Source: Vandiemenella viatica (Eukaryota; Arthropoda; Insecta; Orthoptera; Morabidae). From it: 64,000 bases of DNA. The stretch is taken from assembly GCA_031002005.1 (NCBI GenBank), contig JARYHS010009186.1, positions 105,436,829 to 105,500,828 of the forward strand, read 5' to 3'. The notes under the pieces are model-generated. The model was not told where the DNA came from and made no database searches. It saw only the letters and a program-made list of their open reading frames with translations. The position numbers were made by a program, and so were the translations under genes. This document shows, piece by piece, positions 21,626 through 34,839 of this stretch (its first letter is position 1; the number at the start of each line of letters is the position of its first letter).

Positions 21626-24600
21626 TGAATGTCAGTTTCATTGCCACCATTAACCAAAAGTTGACACCAAGGAAGAAGACATTTTAAATTTTAGGTACGA
21701 TTCATGATACCGTGTACTATGATAGTTTTAAAATACAAATATTCGGTACCCGTAATACGAGTCCCATAAAGCAAGCAATGATCTGATAAGGTTTGGCTAC
21801 AAATTCCTTCATACAATCCTCCAGTACAATCTCCAGATAGAACTCTTCATAACACCTGCCCTACTAAGTTTATAATGTAATCAAATTCCAAGATGAAATA
21901 ATGGAGGCTTGCAAAATGTTGCATCGAACTAACACACTTCCCCAATGAGGGCCCAAGAGCTTTTATACATAAGCCAAGATATTTACACTTTGTGCCATCA
22001 ACATCTAATTCCTCCCCCACCTAATTATCAAACTAAACTTTTATTCTTCAGGTTCTGTACCTTGTATCTGAACTCTCAGATCTATTAAATGTTAATAAAT
22101 AATCCTGATCTGAAAATAAGAAGGTAAAACAAGCCTTTCACTATTTCCTGGAAGCCCCTTGACAAGGAAAGGGTTGCCAGGGACCTCTCAATGCCTTTGC
22201 ATTAATCTACAGACAAGCTGTGGTGATCAAATGATTATTAGTTATTCTGCATTTCCCAAGCATGCTCATATTAATTCCTTGGAGTTTTGTCTTATATTGG
22301 TTGCTAGGGTGATGGTTGCATCATGAGTAAGGAATAAGTCACCTACAGTTCTACTAAGATTCGTGCAACTTAAATCTTAGTCCAATATCAATTTAGTTCT
22401 CCTGGTGTTGGCAGTAGAGATTGTAAGAAATACCAAACTGAATTGAAGTCGTTTGAGAAAGAAAGGAACACTTACGCAACTTCTAATAATTAAAAGATTT
22501 CCATTACTTATTTGAAGAAAGAAGAAAGGCGACCATGTTATAAGGAGTAGACAGCCTTTTTCCACTAATAAGTGACAAACATTTAATAATCACAAGCTTA
22601 ACAGCATAACAGTTACGAAAAATAATACAAGTAGATATGTGTGCAAAGGCTTGGAACTCTCCTTGCAACCAATACCAACCTAAGAAATCTTCCCCGAAAC
22701 TTGAGACATCACATGTTTCAGATGAAGACTTGGCAATAGCTTTGTCTCAAAAACGAGCTTGATTTCTACCACACCTTTGTACTATAGCTGTTGCAGAAAA
22801 TGTTTGGTAGATAAGACACTTGTTATCAGTAGTATATTTCTTCCAATCTATATAGGAAAAGTCTGTGGTAATTTTATTAGACCGGATTGTGAATACAGGT
22901 AGGACATGATGCTTTGGAAAAGATACATTTGATAAATTCAGAAACAAAGATCTGGTTCCTTCAACCTGTCCTGCTACATATTATTGTCTGAATCAGCTCA
23001 AATCATTTGAAGCAAAAGAAACATCAGCTTCTTCTAATGACCCACTAACTTCATGTGACATAATGTAGAATCTTTGTCGTGGGACCCATGAAACTGATGA
23101 GGTTCAACATAATCTTCAATTCATCAGCCTGATAACTGCCCTTTTCCCTCATTTGCCTGTGACACGGTTATTATACCAATTTTAGATCAGGAGATAAGTT
23201 GGATTTGTGTAGTGAAAACCATGCTAACATAAGATGCACAAGAGATTTGACGTCTTGGTTGAGATTGTGTAATCACCATCTTTTTCACATCCATATCAGA
23301 TAATTACTCAAAAAACATCTACAAAACCCAAATACTAGCCATCTTGGAAATTATTCCAGATTACTTGGTCATTAACATCACTAAATGTTAATATGCTTGT
23401 CTTTCCCACCATGTCTACCTGGAACTTAGAACTTAAAATAGTAACTCACTGTACTCAAAGTGCACCACAGAGACTAGAAAGTTTATACAAATTACCATTG
23501 AAGCAGTCACAGACACCAACAAAAGGAGCTATATCCCTTGCATCAAATTGAAGATACATATTCCGACCCTCCCTAGAGCAGAACAACTGAAAGAGAAGCT
23601 GCAACTGTTTGGTTCAACACTTGTTTTGCAAGACTAACCTTCATATATAAGAACCATTTAGAATTAATATCTTTTTCTGATAGTCTAATACAAAAATGCA
23701 AGTCTCCCCAAGAATCTAAACAGATCTTCAATGTGAGACTCCATTCTCAATGCGGACTTTGTATCTCAGGAAATTGTTCCTGGTACATTTCAGAAGATGA
23801 AGCGGGCCATAGAACAACAATCTATTCACATTCCACCTCAAGAAATGGCCCGTGTGTCTGCAATTAACATATATACAGCATTTACATTTGTTGCAGACAT
23901 ATTAGCACAATAGCCATAACCTTCAAACCAATGGCCTGTAATTACTCAATTACGATCAGTACTAAAACATAAAGTATTAATGTTCGAGCTGTGGCATTAA
24001 CATCCTTATGATTCATTATAACGCCATGGACCACGAACACTGGGCACGATTAGCAGACTTATCATTTCGTCCCAATTCTATCTGCTGAAACATACCCCAA
24101 TCCCTCAGAGACATTTCATTAAAAACAAACAAAATTTTCCATTATTGCTCATTGTTTTATGCCACTGTTGAAAGGGATAGCCAACAAGGAAAGGTAAATG
24201 GTACTACAAGAAGGAACCGCTAACACATAGTTCAGAGAGCAACAACATGAAAGGCTCCGCTTGTAAATAGCAATAGCAAATTTCCAATTGCAGCATTTTG
24301 GAAGAAGTTATACATAGGCAATTTGCAATCTAAAAAAAACTGATGCAGAAGGTGAAATGCACTTATCAACTTTCAAAACCAAAAACAAAAGTCTTTTCCT
24401 TTCTGGCCAAGTTTGGCACAAAAATTTGATAACATCTTTTTCAAATACTGAACCAACTTGTTCCAATTACAAATGGGCCTATACATGGTCTTCTTCCTTG
24501 GTATCAACTCTACATTGTAGGTGTGACTGGAGAACAAGACTACCTTGCCCTCTTGGGAGTAGGCAGACAACTGAATAGGGTTTCACATTTCGTTGTCCCC

Positions 24601-25241
24601 AAAGATACCGACTGGTGCCGAGCCAAACAGTAGATTGCAGCTTCGACAGGTATATTACAATGTGTGTTGATTTCTAACTGACACAGAACTACATATCAAC
24701 AAATATGATTTTTTGTGTAACTGGGCAAGTGCCATTTATATTTAGATCCCATTAGTAGTGATTTTCTGCAGTAAAAGCAACAACATAAAAATGCAATAAT
24801 ATAAAAATTTTCAAACCTTTGAAAGGCTGTACCTCAGAAGATATTAGGACAATAGAGACCACTGTGGTCTTAAATTGGCATGAGCTCAAAGGGTTAAAAA
24901 AAAAAAATCGAAAATCCGATGTTTCAGTCTTAAAACCGTAGGGGGAAAAAATATAATAAAAATTTCATGTTTTTTGTTTATTTTCAGCATTTTTGGAAGT
25001 CAGCTGAGGTCAAGAAATTGGTTTCATCATCAGGCATCTCCCACGTAGTACATTTCAAAATATCAGAAGTGCACATTTGATGACAGATTGACTGGACTAA
25101 AAGCAATTCACGTAACCAAAGATGAAGAAGAGCCAAACAAAACTGACCACAGAATAAACTTAACAGAACTACCAATTATCAATAAGTATCCAAAAAAAAT
25201 CTGAGCTCTAAGCTGAGAAATATGCCTGACAGCCATTATAC
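21626..25241. other. Intronic sequence; possible DNA-transposon relic on minus strand
   Basis: Part of TRNAU1AP intron 3. The minus-strand frame at 24570-24373 (KVVLFSSHTYNVELIPRKK) and broken frames down to about 23600 faintly resemble the central part of a piggyBac-type transposase. Every diagnostic motif I looked for is missing, so I leave it unassigned. The rest shows no gene, RNA or repeat I can name. Confidence 0.3.
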
Positions 25242-25398
25242 CTTTAGCCGTCCTTATTGATGGGTATCGGGAAGCAAATGTTCTGTATAATGTATAGTCG
25301 TCCACTTCTGGGGTCAAATCACCTACCCAAAGTGAGTATTCCCGATCAGCAGAAGGACGGCCTGTAGTTCCAGCATGGTTTAATTTAAACCTCACAGG
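25242..25398 (-). CDS. TRNAU1AP: TRNAU1AP exon 3: inter-RRM linker and start of RRM2
   Basis: It begins after acceptor TGTACTTTTCAG and ends before donor GTATAATGG. Its 157 bases add 52 codons plus one G that is completed by exon 4. It encodes PVRFKLNHAG, matching the end of RRM1 in the family, then a short linker, then the RNP2 strand of RRM2 (YSLWVGDLTPEVDDYTLYRTF) and the first helix, to RTAK. Exon 2 ends on a codon boundary (phase 0), so joining gives NTNP-PVRFK with no frame change and no length change against the family. The exon is separated from its neighbours by introns of 15.6 and 13.8 kb. Confidence 0.92.
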
Positions 25399-26389
25399 CT
25401 GAAAAGTACAACATTTATAGAACATTTTCTTTACCTAGTGGAAATAAAATCCAAGGCTAAAAACTACTTCCTGCTCAAGAAGTTTGCACCAGTTTTCAGT
25501 CCAAAGGAAAGAGAAAATATTTAAAACAAGTCAGAGATTTAAACAAATAATGTTGCATTTCTACATTCAGGTATTTCATATTCTACAAGAAATGAGAAAA
25601 GGCACCATCTTAGCATAACATTTAATCAGTAATTATTAATTTATAGAAACATTAATTACTCCTTTATGCAGCAGTCTCAACCATTACTGTCCACACTGAC
25701 ATAAATGAACCTAAAGCCATTACAATTATATGCTGACCCCTCCCTCACACCTAAAAAAAAAATCAGGCCATCGTTCACTTTGTTAAGTTATTGCCATTAA
25801 CTATCAGAGAAATTAATATTGTTCATGCTCATCAGCTAGAAGATTTATCACTTTTATTAACCTTTGTGTTACATTCTTATTCATATTCTTAGCTTACTCC
25901 CCCATCCTCCTGCTTGTGTTAGCTGTGACAGGATCACATGAAATTTACACATGCAACTTTGCTTACAACGAATTGACACTTCTATAACTCAAAAAATCAG
26001 TTAAGCAACTAAGTATACTAGACTATTTATTCTGCTGTATCTTTGGTAATTTGGGAGAGTTGATGGGAAAGAGGGGGAATTGGAGTCTTGTGTGTAAAGG
26101 CCGGTCTACACGTAACGTCTTGACTGACGTTCTACTTGATCAGGCAAGACGTCGGGCAAAACTGACCAAAAACTCACGTTTTTGACTTCAGTCTTTAACT
26201 CAGTTCTGTTGATATCATGGGTAAAGCATTTCTTTTGGTGGTTATTTCTCTATGTCTGATGAGATTAAAAAGTAAAAAGGGTCTAGAAGATGGTTGCCTC
26301 ATGAACTTGAAGACTGGCATAATTATTTATGAGTGGTTACGGACCCTTATTTGAATCAACCTAAAAAACAAAAACAAGACACTACTGTG

Positions 26390-26720
26390 AGAAGGAGTAT
26401 CTCATCCATTGAGAAACTGATTGCTATGTTAAGATTTCTAGTAACAAGTTGAAACTATGACGATCTATAGCTCGCAACTGTAACATTGAAACAATCTCAA
26501 GATCTTGAGTTTACAGCTGTAATGTTGCAAAACTCTCGTAGCCGCCTTATACCAGAAACTTGTCAAGTTATACACAAAATGTTGAAACCAGGAAATATAC
26601 ACAACATTCAGTTACGAAGACGTGGTCTCGTTCTGAAAGATGCAAAATGTGTAAGGGAAACATTTAAGATGTACTTTAATAACCAAGGACCATGATATTG
26701 GCAGGACAATGCCGTAACAT
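26390..26720 (+). pseudogene. Harbinger transposase fragments
   Basis: Readable pieces are ISSIEKLIAMLRFL (N-terminal helix-turn-helix region), then SRSRLIPETCQVIHKML, then VRETFKMYFNNQGP, which corresponds to the extreme C-terminus of such enzymes. The DDE core between the last two is missing, so the gene has an internal deletion as well as stops. Confidence 0.6.
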
Positions 26721-26855
26721 TTTTAGGAGGGTTTGATAAAATAAAATAATTTTGAACACAATAATTATTTCTTTCATTTATACTTAGCACTGCCACTGTC
26801 TAGCTATTAAATAAATCTACTTTATTTTTATATGTACATTTGTATGTAGCAGCGG

Positions 26856-27457
26856 TTAACAGCTTACTTCAACTTCAGAATCATCATCCTCTGTATTGAT
26901 AATTGTTTCCCTTGGGGTATCTTTATACTCTAAGAATAAAAGAAAGTGAAAATTCCACAGAGAAGGTTTGTAAATATCATCGGCACCAGCACCAAAACGT
27001 GCCGACTGCTTAATATTTAGCAACCTTTCAAGAAACACTGAACGAAAAGAATTGATTATTTCTTTCATATCCGCTTCTCCAAGATACACTTGCTTATATT
27101 TATCTACCAAACCATATGCTTAATATTTTTGTCTCGGTAGCTGTAGTCATTTGATAACTTGCCGCATGCAGGGATAACTATGATATAACTCAATGAATTC
27201 CGTAAGAAATCACTGCCCTAGATTCTAAAAGACCACCGCATAATATGTTTTTGAAAAGAAAAACAAAATAATAGTTATTTTAACTCCGCAAAAGCCGAGA
27301 GAGGGTTAAAGACTGAAGGGAAAACATCAGTCAAGACCGAAAACAATGCTCTCGCTGATCCGTTTTCTGGAAGTCGTCCGTCTTCATTCAGTTCAAGTAA
27401 AATGTCCATCTTGCTGTCCACACACAATGTTTTGTCTGATACGTTTTTCCTGATCAA
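26856..27457 (-). pseudogene. Harbinger accessory MADF/Myb-like protein, broken
   Basis: Two minus-strand frames: 27457-27275, with MDILLELNEDGRLPENGSARALF, and 27110-26856, with SARFGAGADDIYKPSLWNFHFLLFL and the acidic tail NTEDDDSEVEVSC. The second has the KSGAGADDVYxPxLWYFDxLxFL signature of MADF-domain proteins that accompany Harbinger transposases in insects. The N-terminal DNA-binding part is missing or shifted. Confidence 0.6.
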
Positions 27458-27529
27458 GTAAAATGTCCGTCAAGACGTTACGTGTAGACCGGCCTTTACA
27501 CAGACCCGGCTAGTGCCTTGGAAACTGTT

Positions 27530-28520
27530 GATAAATGCTTAACAGCCATGGGATCTGAAAATCTATCCTGCATGCCTCATTTTGTTAGTCTTAACATAAC
27601 TCAACCTTATCACATTCCACAGGTTTCAGCACTACCTGCTGAACGTATATACAGAAATTTCAAGAAACAATCAAAAAGAAACTGATGTGCAGTCAGAAGT
27701 TTATCCACCAACTAACCAACAATGCACTCACACACAATGCTTTGAAACTGTTACAGAATGGAGAAGTGAGAACATGCCTTATTGACTGTGACTCACACTG
27801 TGTTGTACATGGTAAAGGCTGGAAAAATTCTTAAGACGTATCCTTCAATGGGATTACTTAGGATTGCCGAGGAAGTAAGACTAAATTTCCCTGATGTTGA
27901 TAGCTTAATATCAAATGTGAAAAAGATTTTTGTCAAAGCTCTAGTGAGAGTGGAAAAAATTTAAAGGAGGTGCATCTTCTGCCCCTCTTCCACCCCAACC
28001 AATACTTACTCATTGGGGCACATGACTCAGTGCAGTTAGCTATGAGCACAATTATGAAAGCTTAAAGAAAATAGTTTCTAATTTTGATAGCAGTGAAGCA
28101 TCTTCCACAAAAATTGTCCTAGAGCTATTTTCCAGTAATTTGTTCAGAAATTTGGCGTACGTAAAGAAGGCGTCACAACTGCAATTTCTCATCTCAAGTT
28201 TTGGGGGTCATTAAAAAAGTGTGGAAAATTAGATAGATCAAGCAGGGTGCAGTGTGGCAAGTTTGCTAAAAAAAAAAAAATTGACAAAGTATTGAACTAG
28301 AATACTGGATACAAAACAATTTGTAAAATTAGCAACATTTTACATGATGGTGAAGCTGTTTTGGTTGAAGACAACCAACAATTAAATTGCAGTGAGTTGA
28401 CTGCTTGAATACACTTTCATGATGTCGAATGAAGCTTCCCACAGTACAAGACAGTTTTAAGTGAAAACAGAAGAAAATTCCTCTTTGAGAACTTTAAGAT
28501 CCATGTACTGATATACAGCA
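27530..28520 (+). pseudogene. hAT-family transposase relic (C-terminal half)
   Basis: Across frameshifts and stops the plus strand reads, in pieces, HCVVHGKGW; RIAEEVRLNFPDVDSLISNVKKIFVKA; a stretch matching LTxWGTWLxAVxYYxENYESLKKIV; LFSSNLFRNLAYVK; and near 28420-28500 a degraded DVExSFxxYKxVLSENRRKFLFENFK. The order matches the C-terminal half of hAT transposases related to CGGBP1-like zinc-finger genes, including the dimerisation block near the end. At least a dozen disruptions make it inactive. Terminal repeats were not found. Confidence 0.55.
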
Positions 28521-28791
28521 ATGCTGGCATCAAACAAGAATAAACAATGGTATATACACCAATCCACAACAAATTTATAATAAATTCCTACATTTAAAAG
28601 TAAAAATCTAGTAATACCCTCTTTTACAGGAAATAATGAAAATAATTTTCGTAGAAATTTAACTTCCCAATGATGCAGTGAGTGCATGAAAGCATATTAT
28701 GCTGTTTATATGAAAGCAGCACTACCAGATAAAACAAATTATGTATAACTGTGCATGTTTTGATGCATAGTAAATTTAAATGTTTAGTCAT

Positions 28792-28832
28792 AATTGCCAC
28801 CGGAGCCTGTGCTCCATTGCAATTACATTAAA
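28792..28832 (+). mobile_element. 41-bp LINE 3' tail
   Basis: ATTGCCACCGGAGCCTGTGC continues to CATTGCAATTACATTAAAT, the same 3' terminus as at 4625-4672, including the GGAGC-CTGT-GCTCC hairpin. Nothing of the LINE body precedes it. Confidence 0.6.
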
Positions 28833-29088
28833 TATTTTGTCCTTTTTAGGTCTTATTTACCCATCTTAAGGTCATATTTGTATGCATATTTCTCTATTTT
28901 TTTAGTGATAAAGATCAAAACCCTAATAACTATAAAATCCAAAGCCTAACAGAAATTTATGGCTGATTTTCGATGAGAGATAAATGCATTTCAAATGATG
29001 CTATTGACCGTTACTGTACATAAATATTTGAAGGAAACTTCATTTTTTTTCTCCCCTTAAATTACACAAAAACTTCATTTTATATCAA

Positions 29089-29290
29089 ACTGAAACTGAG
29101 CGAATTATTGCCAAAATTAATGAGATCAAAGAAGTTTTTCCAGTTCCACCAGGAGCGTCCAAGAAGAAAATCCCTCTAGTTCCATCGTTCGTAACTTTCA
29201 TGATCGTGTCGAAAGCATATTTTTGCTGCCGATTCAACAGTGGAACATTAGTTCAAACTGATTCTCTCGATACATCACAATCATATAGTT
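29089..29290 (-). pseudogene. PIF1-like helicase fragment (Helitron type)
   Basis: The minus strand reads PLLNRQQKYAFDTIMKVTNDGTRG then IFFLDAPGGTGKTSLISLILAIIRS. APGGTGKT is the Walker A loop of PIF1-type helicases; this text is typical of the helicase part of Helitron Rep/Hel proteins. Only about 60 residues remain; the flanks carry stops. A stand-alone host PIF1 gene is unlikely because no neighbouring exon or splice signal fits. Confidence 0.7.
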
Positions 29291-29984
29291 TTTCACATTT
29301 CAAATCTTGATTAAATGTTTCATGTATCGGATGACTGGGCACTGTCATGCCTTATTGAGGTAATACCTTGATCTATATCAAGCTCATGCCCTCAATTAAT
29401 ATCAATGGAATCAAAATAAAATAAAAACAAAGGTAATTTTATTTTAATTTAGGCTGGAATGTGTTTTTATCAGATTCTTCTTTAGATCTTCTAGTTTTTT
29501 TTTAAGGACCAAAAAAATATACGCCTATCCGTCATTTGAATCCTGAGTTATGGTTTTGAGTTTTCCAGTCGTTCTCAAATGATGCTCTTACCAAGGAACA
29601 GCACTTAATTTTTATTTATATAGATTAATCAACTGGTAAATACAGCACTCTGTATACTTAATAAAATCCAGTTCTGAAGTTAGATATTATCAGAGAATGT
29701 GGTTAGGGACATATTTGGTTTTCGAGTATAGAATAGATGGTCTGGTGGTTTGAGAGAGATTGACGGCTCTAGGCACAAAGGCATTATTATAGTGGTTGTA
29801 GTTGTATGAACTGGCATTTACAACCGCTGGATAGTAAACATTTTGAGAGTAAACTATTTTCCTACGATTCTTCCAACTGACAACTTGACAGTCCCTATCC
29901 TATTTAGGAATCAGAATAGTGGAACAAGCGAATCTTCACAACAAATTATTCAAGGATGCAAATTTATTATTCCGTTTTGCTCGT

Positions 29985-30180
29985 CACCATGGAGGCCATT
30001 AGAGCAGGTGGGGAATTGGGGACAAGGCACAGAAAGGCATTTGGTCACAGTGTTTATTAAGGAAACAACCTGTCATTTGCCTGCAGTGATTTCGGAACAC
30101 AATGGAAAATAAAAATCTGGATGACAAAACTGGAATGTGATCCTATATACTGCTGAACGCAGGCTCAAGTGTTGAACATT
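29985..30180 (-). mobile_element. Diverged SINE copy (family 1)
   Basis: Blocks GGGAATTGGGGACAAGG, GGCATTTGGTCACAG, CATTTGCCTGCAGTGATTTCGG and AATGGAAAATAAAAATCTGGATG line up in order with the SINE at 34353-34606. The box B region is eroded. No target duplication seen. Confidence 0.5.
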
Positions 30181-30789
30181 AACAACAGTTCACTTATCAG
30201 GATCAATGTAAGGGCAGCGTCGTGTCCAATCATTGGTAAAGATTCTACCAGTTTTAACTTTCTATTTTTTTTTTCAGTTTTTTCAGTTTTGCTCTTTAAT
30301 CTAACATCCCTTATCTACCAGGTGCTTCTTACTTCCATCTGTGATTACTGTTTTCAAACTTCACCATTTACTATCGGTACCAGTATCATTGACCATCCCA
30401 CCAAAACCAGCTACCTAAGTTCACTTGTGAATGGATACTGGCACTTAAGATATGGCTGATGAAACATAAGTTACTGGAAGAGGAGAATGGGGGCTCTAAC
30501 TGGTAATATTAATTAAATAAATGTTGAAAAAAAATGTTTACACCTCGCTTTTGCACCACAATTTAAACATCAAAAATGTCATTGAGGAAAAATTAACAAC
30601 CTTTAAGTGACAAATTGAATGGGTTGAATATAGAAGCTATTATGATTAGAAAACAGGAAAAAAAGCATATATTCTTGAACAGTTGCTACATAACTTATCT
30701 AAAGCAGTTAAAATAATATTTTAACAGGATACATCTGAAATCTTAATTCTATAGAAATATTTTATTTAACTTATGTGCACTGTCCAAGC

Positions 30790-31528
30790 AGTGTAACTTA
30801 CAGGATATCTAAGTGGGTAGGTCAACATGGAATGAAGATAAACGGCAAGAAGATTCAGCTCATAAGGTCACAGATAAAAAGCTATAGATTGTTTATGATT
30901 ATAGGATGGGGAAGGAATTTGTTGAAGATCTGAAGAATAAATATCTTGGCATAACATTTGATAGTAAACAACTGGGCAGAACACACTAGGCATGTGATAG
31001 GAAAGGTGATAAATACAGGAGCTGGAAGGGTTGCAAAGGGGGGCAGCTAGATTTGTTAATGAAAATTACTGCAGATCAATGACATATCATGAAGGAGATG
31101 GATCGAGATTAATTCGAACACACAAGGAGGGTACAGAGTGTTGGGAGTGCACAAGGCATATGTGGTGATGAGGCATGGAAAAATATTATTACAAGAATTA
31201 AAGAGCAGTGCATGGAAAGTAAAAGATGATCATGACCACAAGCTGGAACTCAATTTCAAGTATAAAGGAGTGGGGAGATTTTCTTTTGTAGGTGAGAATT
31301 ACCAAGGGAATTGACGAATAACTTACCAAGGGAATAGATGGATAATTTACCAAAAACACTGAAAGAACATAAAATTAAATTCACAACGGGCAAAAGTAGA
31401 TGGGTGGAGGGATTTACACACAAAAGATTCAGGATAATGAACAAAATAATAATAATAATAAAGAGGAACACAGATGAATGGAGAAATTGCCACCAGAGCA
31501 TGTACCCCATCACAAATAAATTAAATTA
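30790..31528 (+). mobile_element. CR1-like LINE, 3' part (plus strand)
   Basis: Broken coding text HGMKINGKKIQLIR, then a lost NWAEHTRHVIGKV, then the C-terminal domain SSAWKVKDDHDHKLELNFKYKGVGRFSFV. The end is GAAATTGCCACCAGAGCATG then CACAAATAAATTAAATTAA. It is the same family as the minus-strand copies at 47.6, 50-51, 52-53 and 63.2-63.6 kb. Numerous stops. It includes a small AAT microsatellite at 31441-31455. Confidence 0.75.
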
Positions 31529-31529
31529 A

Positions 31530-33285
31530 CTATTACAATTATTACAAAATTTAAAAGTTGGGAAACGGTAGACAAGTTTTATATTGTGTAATTCAATTTA
31601 GCAGATCAGCAATAATTCAGTTACTTTCTCGTGTGGAATGTACCCTACACCTGATAAATTAGTTTTCTGTTACTGCACAAGAAGAACCATTAGGAAACAC
31701 ACAACTATTGCTAACTTATCATTGTGGCTGTTGGACAGTTATTTCTGGCTTCAATATACAAAATTCTCACTTCCCAAATGTAAAAACATCAGTGAACAAA
31801 CTTTACCGATAACAAATTTTGAAGTTATGTTAGAAGAATGCCGTTAAAAGTAAATAGCACTAAACTTTCTAATGTCAACTGCATAGTTTTCTATAAACAT
31901 TGTCTGCATTATCTCGACTCTCCATGTTTTAATAAACTGACAGGTCAATCGAGAGAACTGAGAGAATACTCTCACAACCATTTACCAAACAAGTTTTGTG
32001 GTCCAATAGATATATACAGCCTCTGTGGCAATGCTGTTAGAACAATTTATCACTCTCTTTCCAAATTAAATAACTGCAGTTTTTTGGAGGATTCATTCCA
32101 AAAGACACCAAACATACTATTGGAACCTACATCATTAATGAGCCAAAGAAATATATAGACCATGGTGTTAATGTATCTACACTTATGACATACAGACCAA
32201 AATGTACATTATGCATATCTCCAACACAGGTAATCACACATTATATATATATATATTGGTCAATTATTTATCAACAGAAGCAATTTTGGATGGTACTCTT
32301 TAGCAGAACATAAGTCGTATTAACAGGTAATGATAACTTGTGATCGATAAATGACTATCCCTTATTGCACGTGCATTAATCGCTGACTGGTTAATTTAAC
32401 AGACAGAAAAAGGCACTACATTTAGTCTGAAAATACAAGTCCAGGGTTGACAGCACTCCGAACATGAAGATATAACTGAGTTTTGCACAATTGGTCCAGA
32501 CCTGACACCACTATTCACAATATAGTTAATTTTGCAATAATGTGTACAAAGTTGGTACCACCCCTCACAGGACAGCCGAAATTCACCATGGATCACAGGA
32601 CATGAGAAAGCATGTGTGTTATCGTCATGTCTAGTCCTTTACTTTAAGTAGTGGTACCAAATAAGAAAGGCTGTTTTGGGTGCAATGGTAAAGTGAGTAA
32701 AATTAACAACACCGTCAAAAGGAGTGGTGCAGCACCTAGATCGCAAATTGCATTTAAACTGAAAGGAAACCTGTAAAACTAACACACAGGATATGATACT
32801 GCAGTTGCACTATTGTAGAAAACAGCAAAAAATGACTGCTGCTACAGCACCACATTATTGTTACGTTGTATTTCATGTCCACTAGGTGTCCCAAGACATA
32901 ATAGGATTTTTTTTTCACGAAATCAAATATACATACCCTTTATTTTTGTTCTGTTTGGCCTTAATAACTCACACAGTAAATATTATGGCATTTGAATTAT
33001 GTTGAACTGTGCTGACTCAATGCCACACATGAGACATAAAAATTTGTACTGAGTTAGTGTGGAAAGATTCTAGAACTTATTGTTTATTTGATAATGGTAA
33101 ATAAGCACAAATATGCCCAAACTGTGTATATTTACTTCTTAATATGTAAATAACATTCTTTACATTTTCTTTTCAAAATTTGGTTTTTGCAGTCAGGGTA
33201 TATCGTCCGGTAACAAAAATTGCTTTTGTTTTTCCTGAACCATGATTAAACCATGAATGTCTTGCTTCAACTTCACTGCTCTTTT
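31530..33285. other. Intronic sequence without recognisable features
   Basis: Part of TRNAU1AP intron 2. A plus-strand frame at 31838-32158 (106 codons) has no domain signature. A short TA run lies at 32243-32256. No RNA gene or repeat boundary found. Confidence 0.35.
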
Positions 33286-34352
33286 GGCTGTATGATTCAC
33301 TGCCCTTCGAGTAGAAACTTTCTTTCTGACTTCTTGAAACTTAACATTATTTGACCACATAGCACATTATTTGTGGAAAAACTGTCATCAATTTTAAGAC
33401 AATCGAACAGTGACTTGTTTCTTACTGAAATGAAGTCGTTTTTTTTAAGAAATAAATAAAAAAAGCAGTTAACAAAATTGTGATCTAAGCCAAAAACTGA
33501 TTTCATTTGATGGGATGTAACATTTACCAGAAGTTGATAAATTCTCTTTGGTTAAATTTTCAACTATTTTTACTTTAGTTTCTTGATTCACATCATCAAA
33601 TAGTAGCAAGGCAGAAATTTCATCAGTCAAATACCATAACTGCTTCCTTATCTTCTGTAAATCTGCCTTTGAAATGCTTTCACCAATTACTTTGTAAGCC
33701 TTCATCAACTTAAGGAGTAAAAATCTTTCTAAAGTGCTTTCATTGCCTAAATGAGGTGCAAAGAAGGAGCATCCCAGAAGATCGATTCTAGAGTGTCCTT
33801 AATTCTAGCGATCGGGCACACCCTGGGCAATGCTTTATGTGGCCAATCCTACTACCGGACCGGACACGGAAAGTAAAGTAAGTATTGCCTAAATACATTG
33901 AAGCCATGGCTTGACATAGGATATGATGAACAGGCAAACACATCTATTGCGCTGCCTTATCCTTGCTCATAATTTTGAAATGAGCTCGAAGTAATGATAT
34001 TTTTAAAGAATAAATTGCTTTTTCCATCCATTGAGCTTTGTGCGTGACACCTGGAAGTTGGAATTTTAAACTTTCTCAGAGTATCTCCACCTAAAGATAT
34101 CATGCAAAGCTCTATCAGCTCTTGATAGTCATCTCTGACTACAATAAAAGCTCCTTAGCCACGAATATGGAATGGTAATTTGTATGGGATTATAGGGGAT
34201 ACTTTTCAAGGTTCCTAATAAAACGCAATTACAATCAATTTATTACAAGATTTTAAGCAACATGTTTTAATTATTATTGTAAGTCTTAGGCAATGTTTTA
34301 AAGAATTTAGTAATTTTTCCTCGTTTTTCCACTTTTAAACGAACTTTCAATT

Positions 34353-34606
34353 TATTTTTCTTTTTTTTTTCAACTGCTTTGCTGTCTCTCAACAGCAAGG
34401 TCTTTAGAGACGGGAAAGGATGGGGGCAAAGAATGGGAAGGAATTCGCCCATGGCCTTTTTAAGGAAGCATCACGGCATTTGCCTGGAGTGATTTGGGAA
34501 ACCATGGAAAACCCAAATCTGGATGCCCGGACGGGGATTCGAACCGCCGTCCTCCCGAATGCGAGGCCAGAACGCTATCCGTTACACCACCACGCTCGGT
34601 AACGGT
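34353..34606 (-). mobile_element. tRNA-derived SINE, full length (family 1)
   Basis: On the minus strand the head reads ACCGAGCGTGGTGGTGTAACG (box A near 34592-34576) and GGTTCGAATCC (box B, 34545-34535). A body follows, and an A-rich 3' tail near 34371-34353. It is flanked by a 9-bp duplication CTTTCAATT (34344-34352 and 34607-34615). The pol III promoter boxes are intact. Confidence 0.85.
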
Positions 34607-34839
34607 CTTTCAATTCAGATTGATATTCAGCTGTGGCATTAACAGTTTGTCTTAAAAACAAGACTTCATTCCATAGATGGATCAATTTTCATGAAGAAAT
34701 CACAAAGCTCATTTGTCATTTACCACACAGGTTTTTTTAAATTAAATGTCACCATTTCAGTGCTCGTTGAAGCCTCTTCATCAATGGGTTGGTGATTTAA
34801 CATTTCCTCCAAGTATAATTCAGTCAACCTTCATTTTGA

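Larger units (their letters stand above)
26091..27502. mobile_element. PIF/Harbinger transposon relic
   Basis: Inverted ends of about 45 bp: TGTGTAAAGGCCGGTCTACACG then TAACGTCTTGAC on the left, and the exact complement on the right (GTCAAGACGTTACGTGTAGACCGGCC). Two genes are laid out convergently, as PIF/Harbinger elements normally carry: a transposase on plus and a DNA-binding accessory protein on minus. Both are truncated. The target duplication cannot be settled because the flanks are palindromic (GTAA..TTAC). Confidence 0.8.

Noticed and set aside
24373..24570. 65-codon minus frame as piggyBac transposase
   Set aside because: A weak resemblance over about 25 residues only; none of the catalytic Asp blocks nor the Cys-rich tail could be found.
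31838..32158. 106-codon plus frame
   Set aside because: No recognisable motif and no adjacent element structure.
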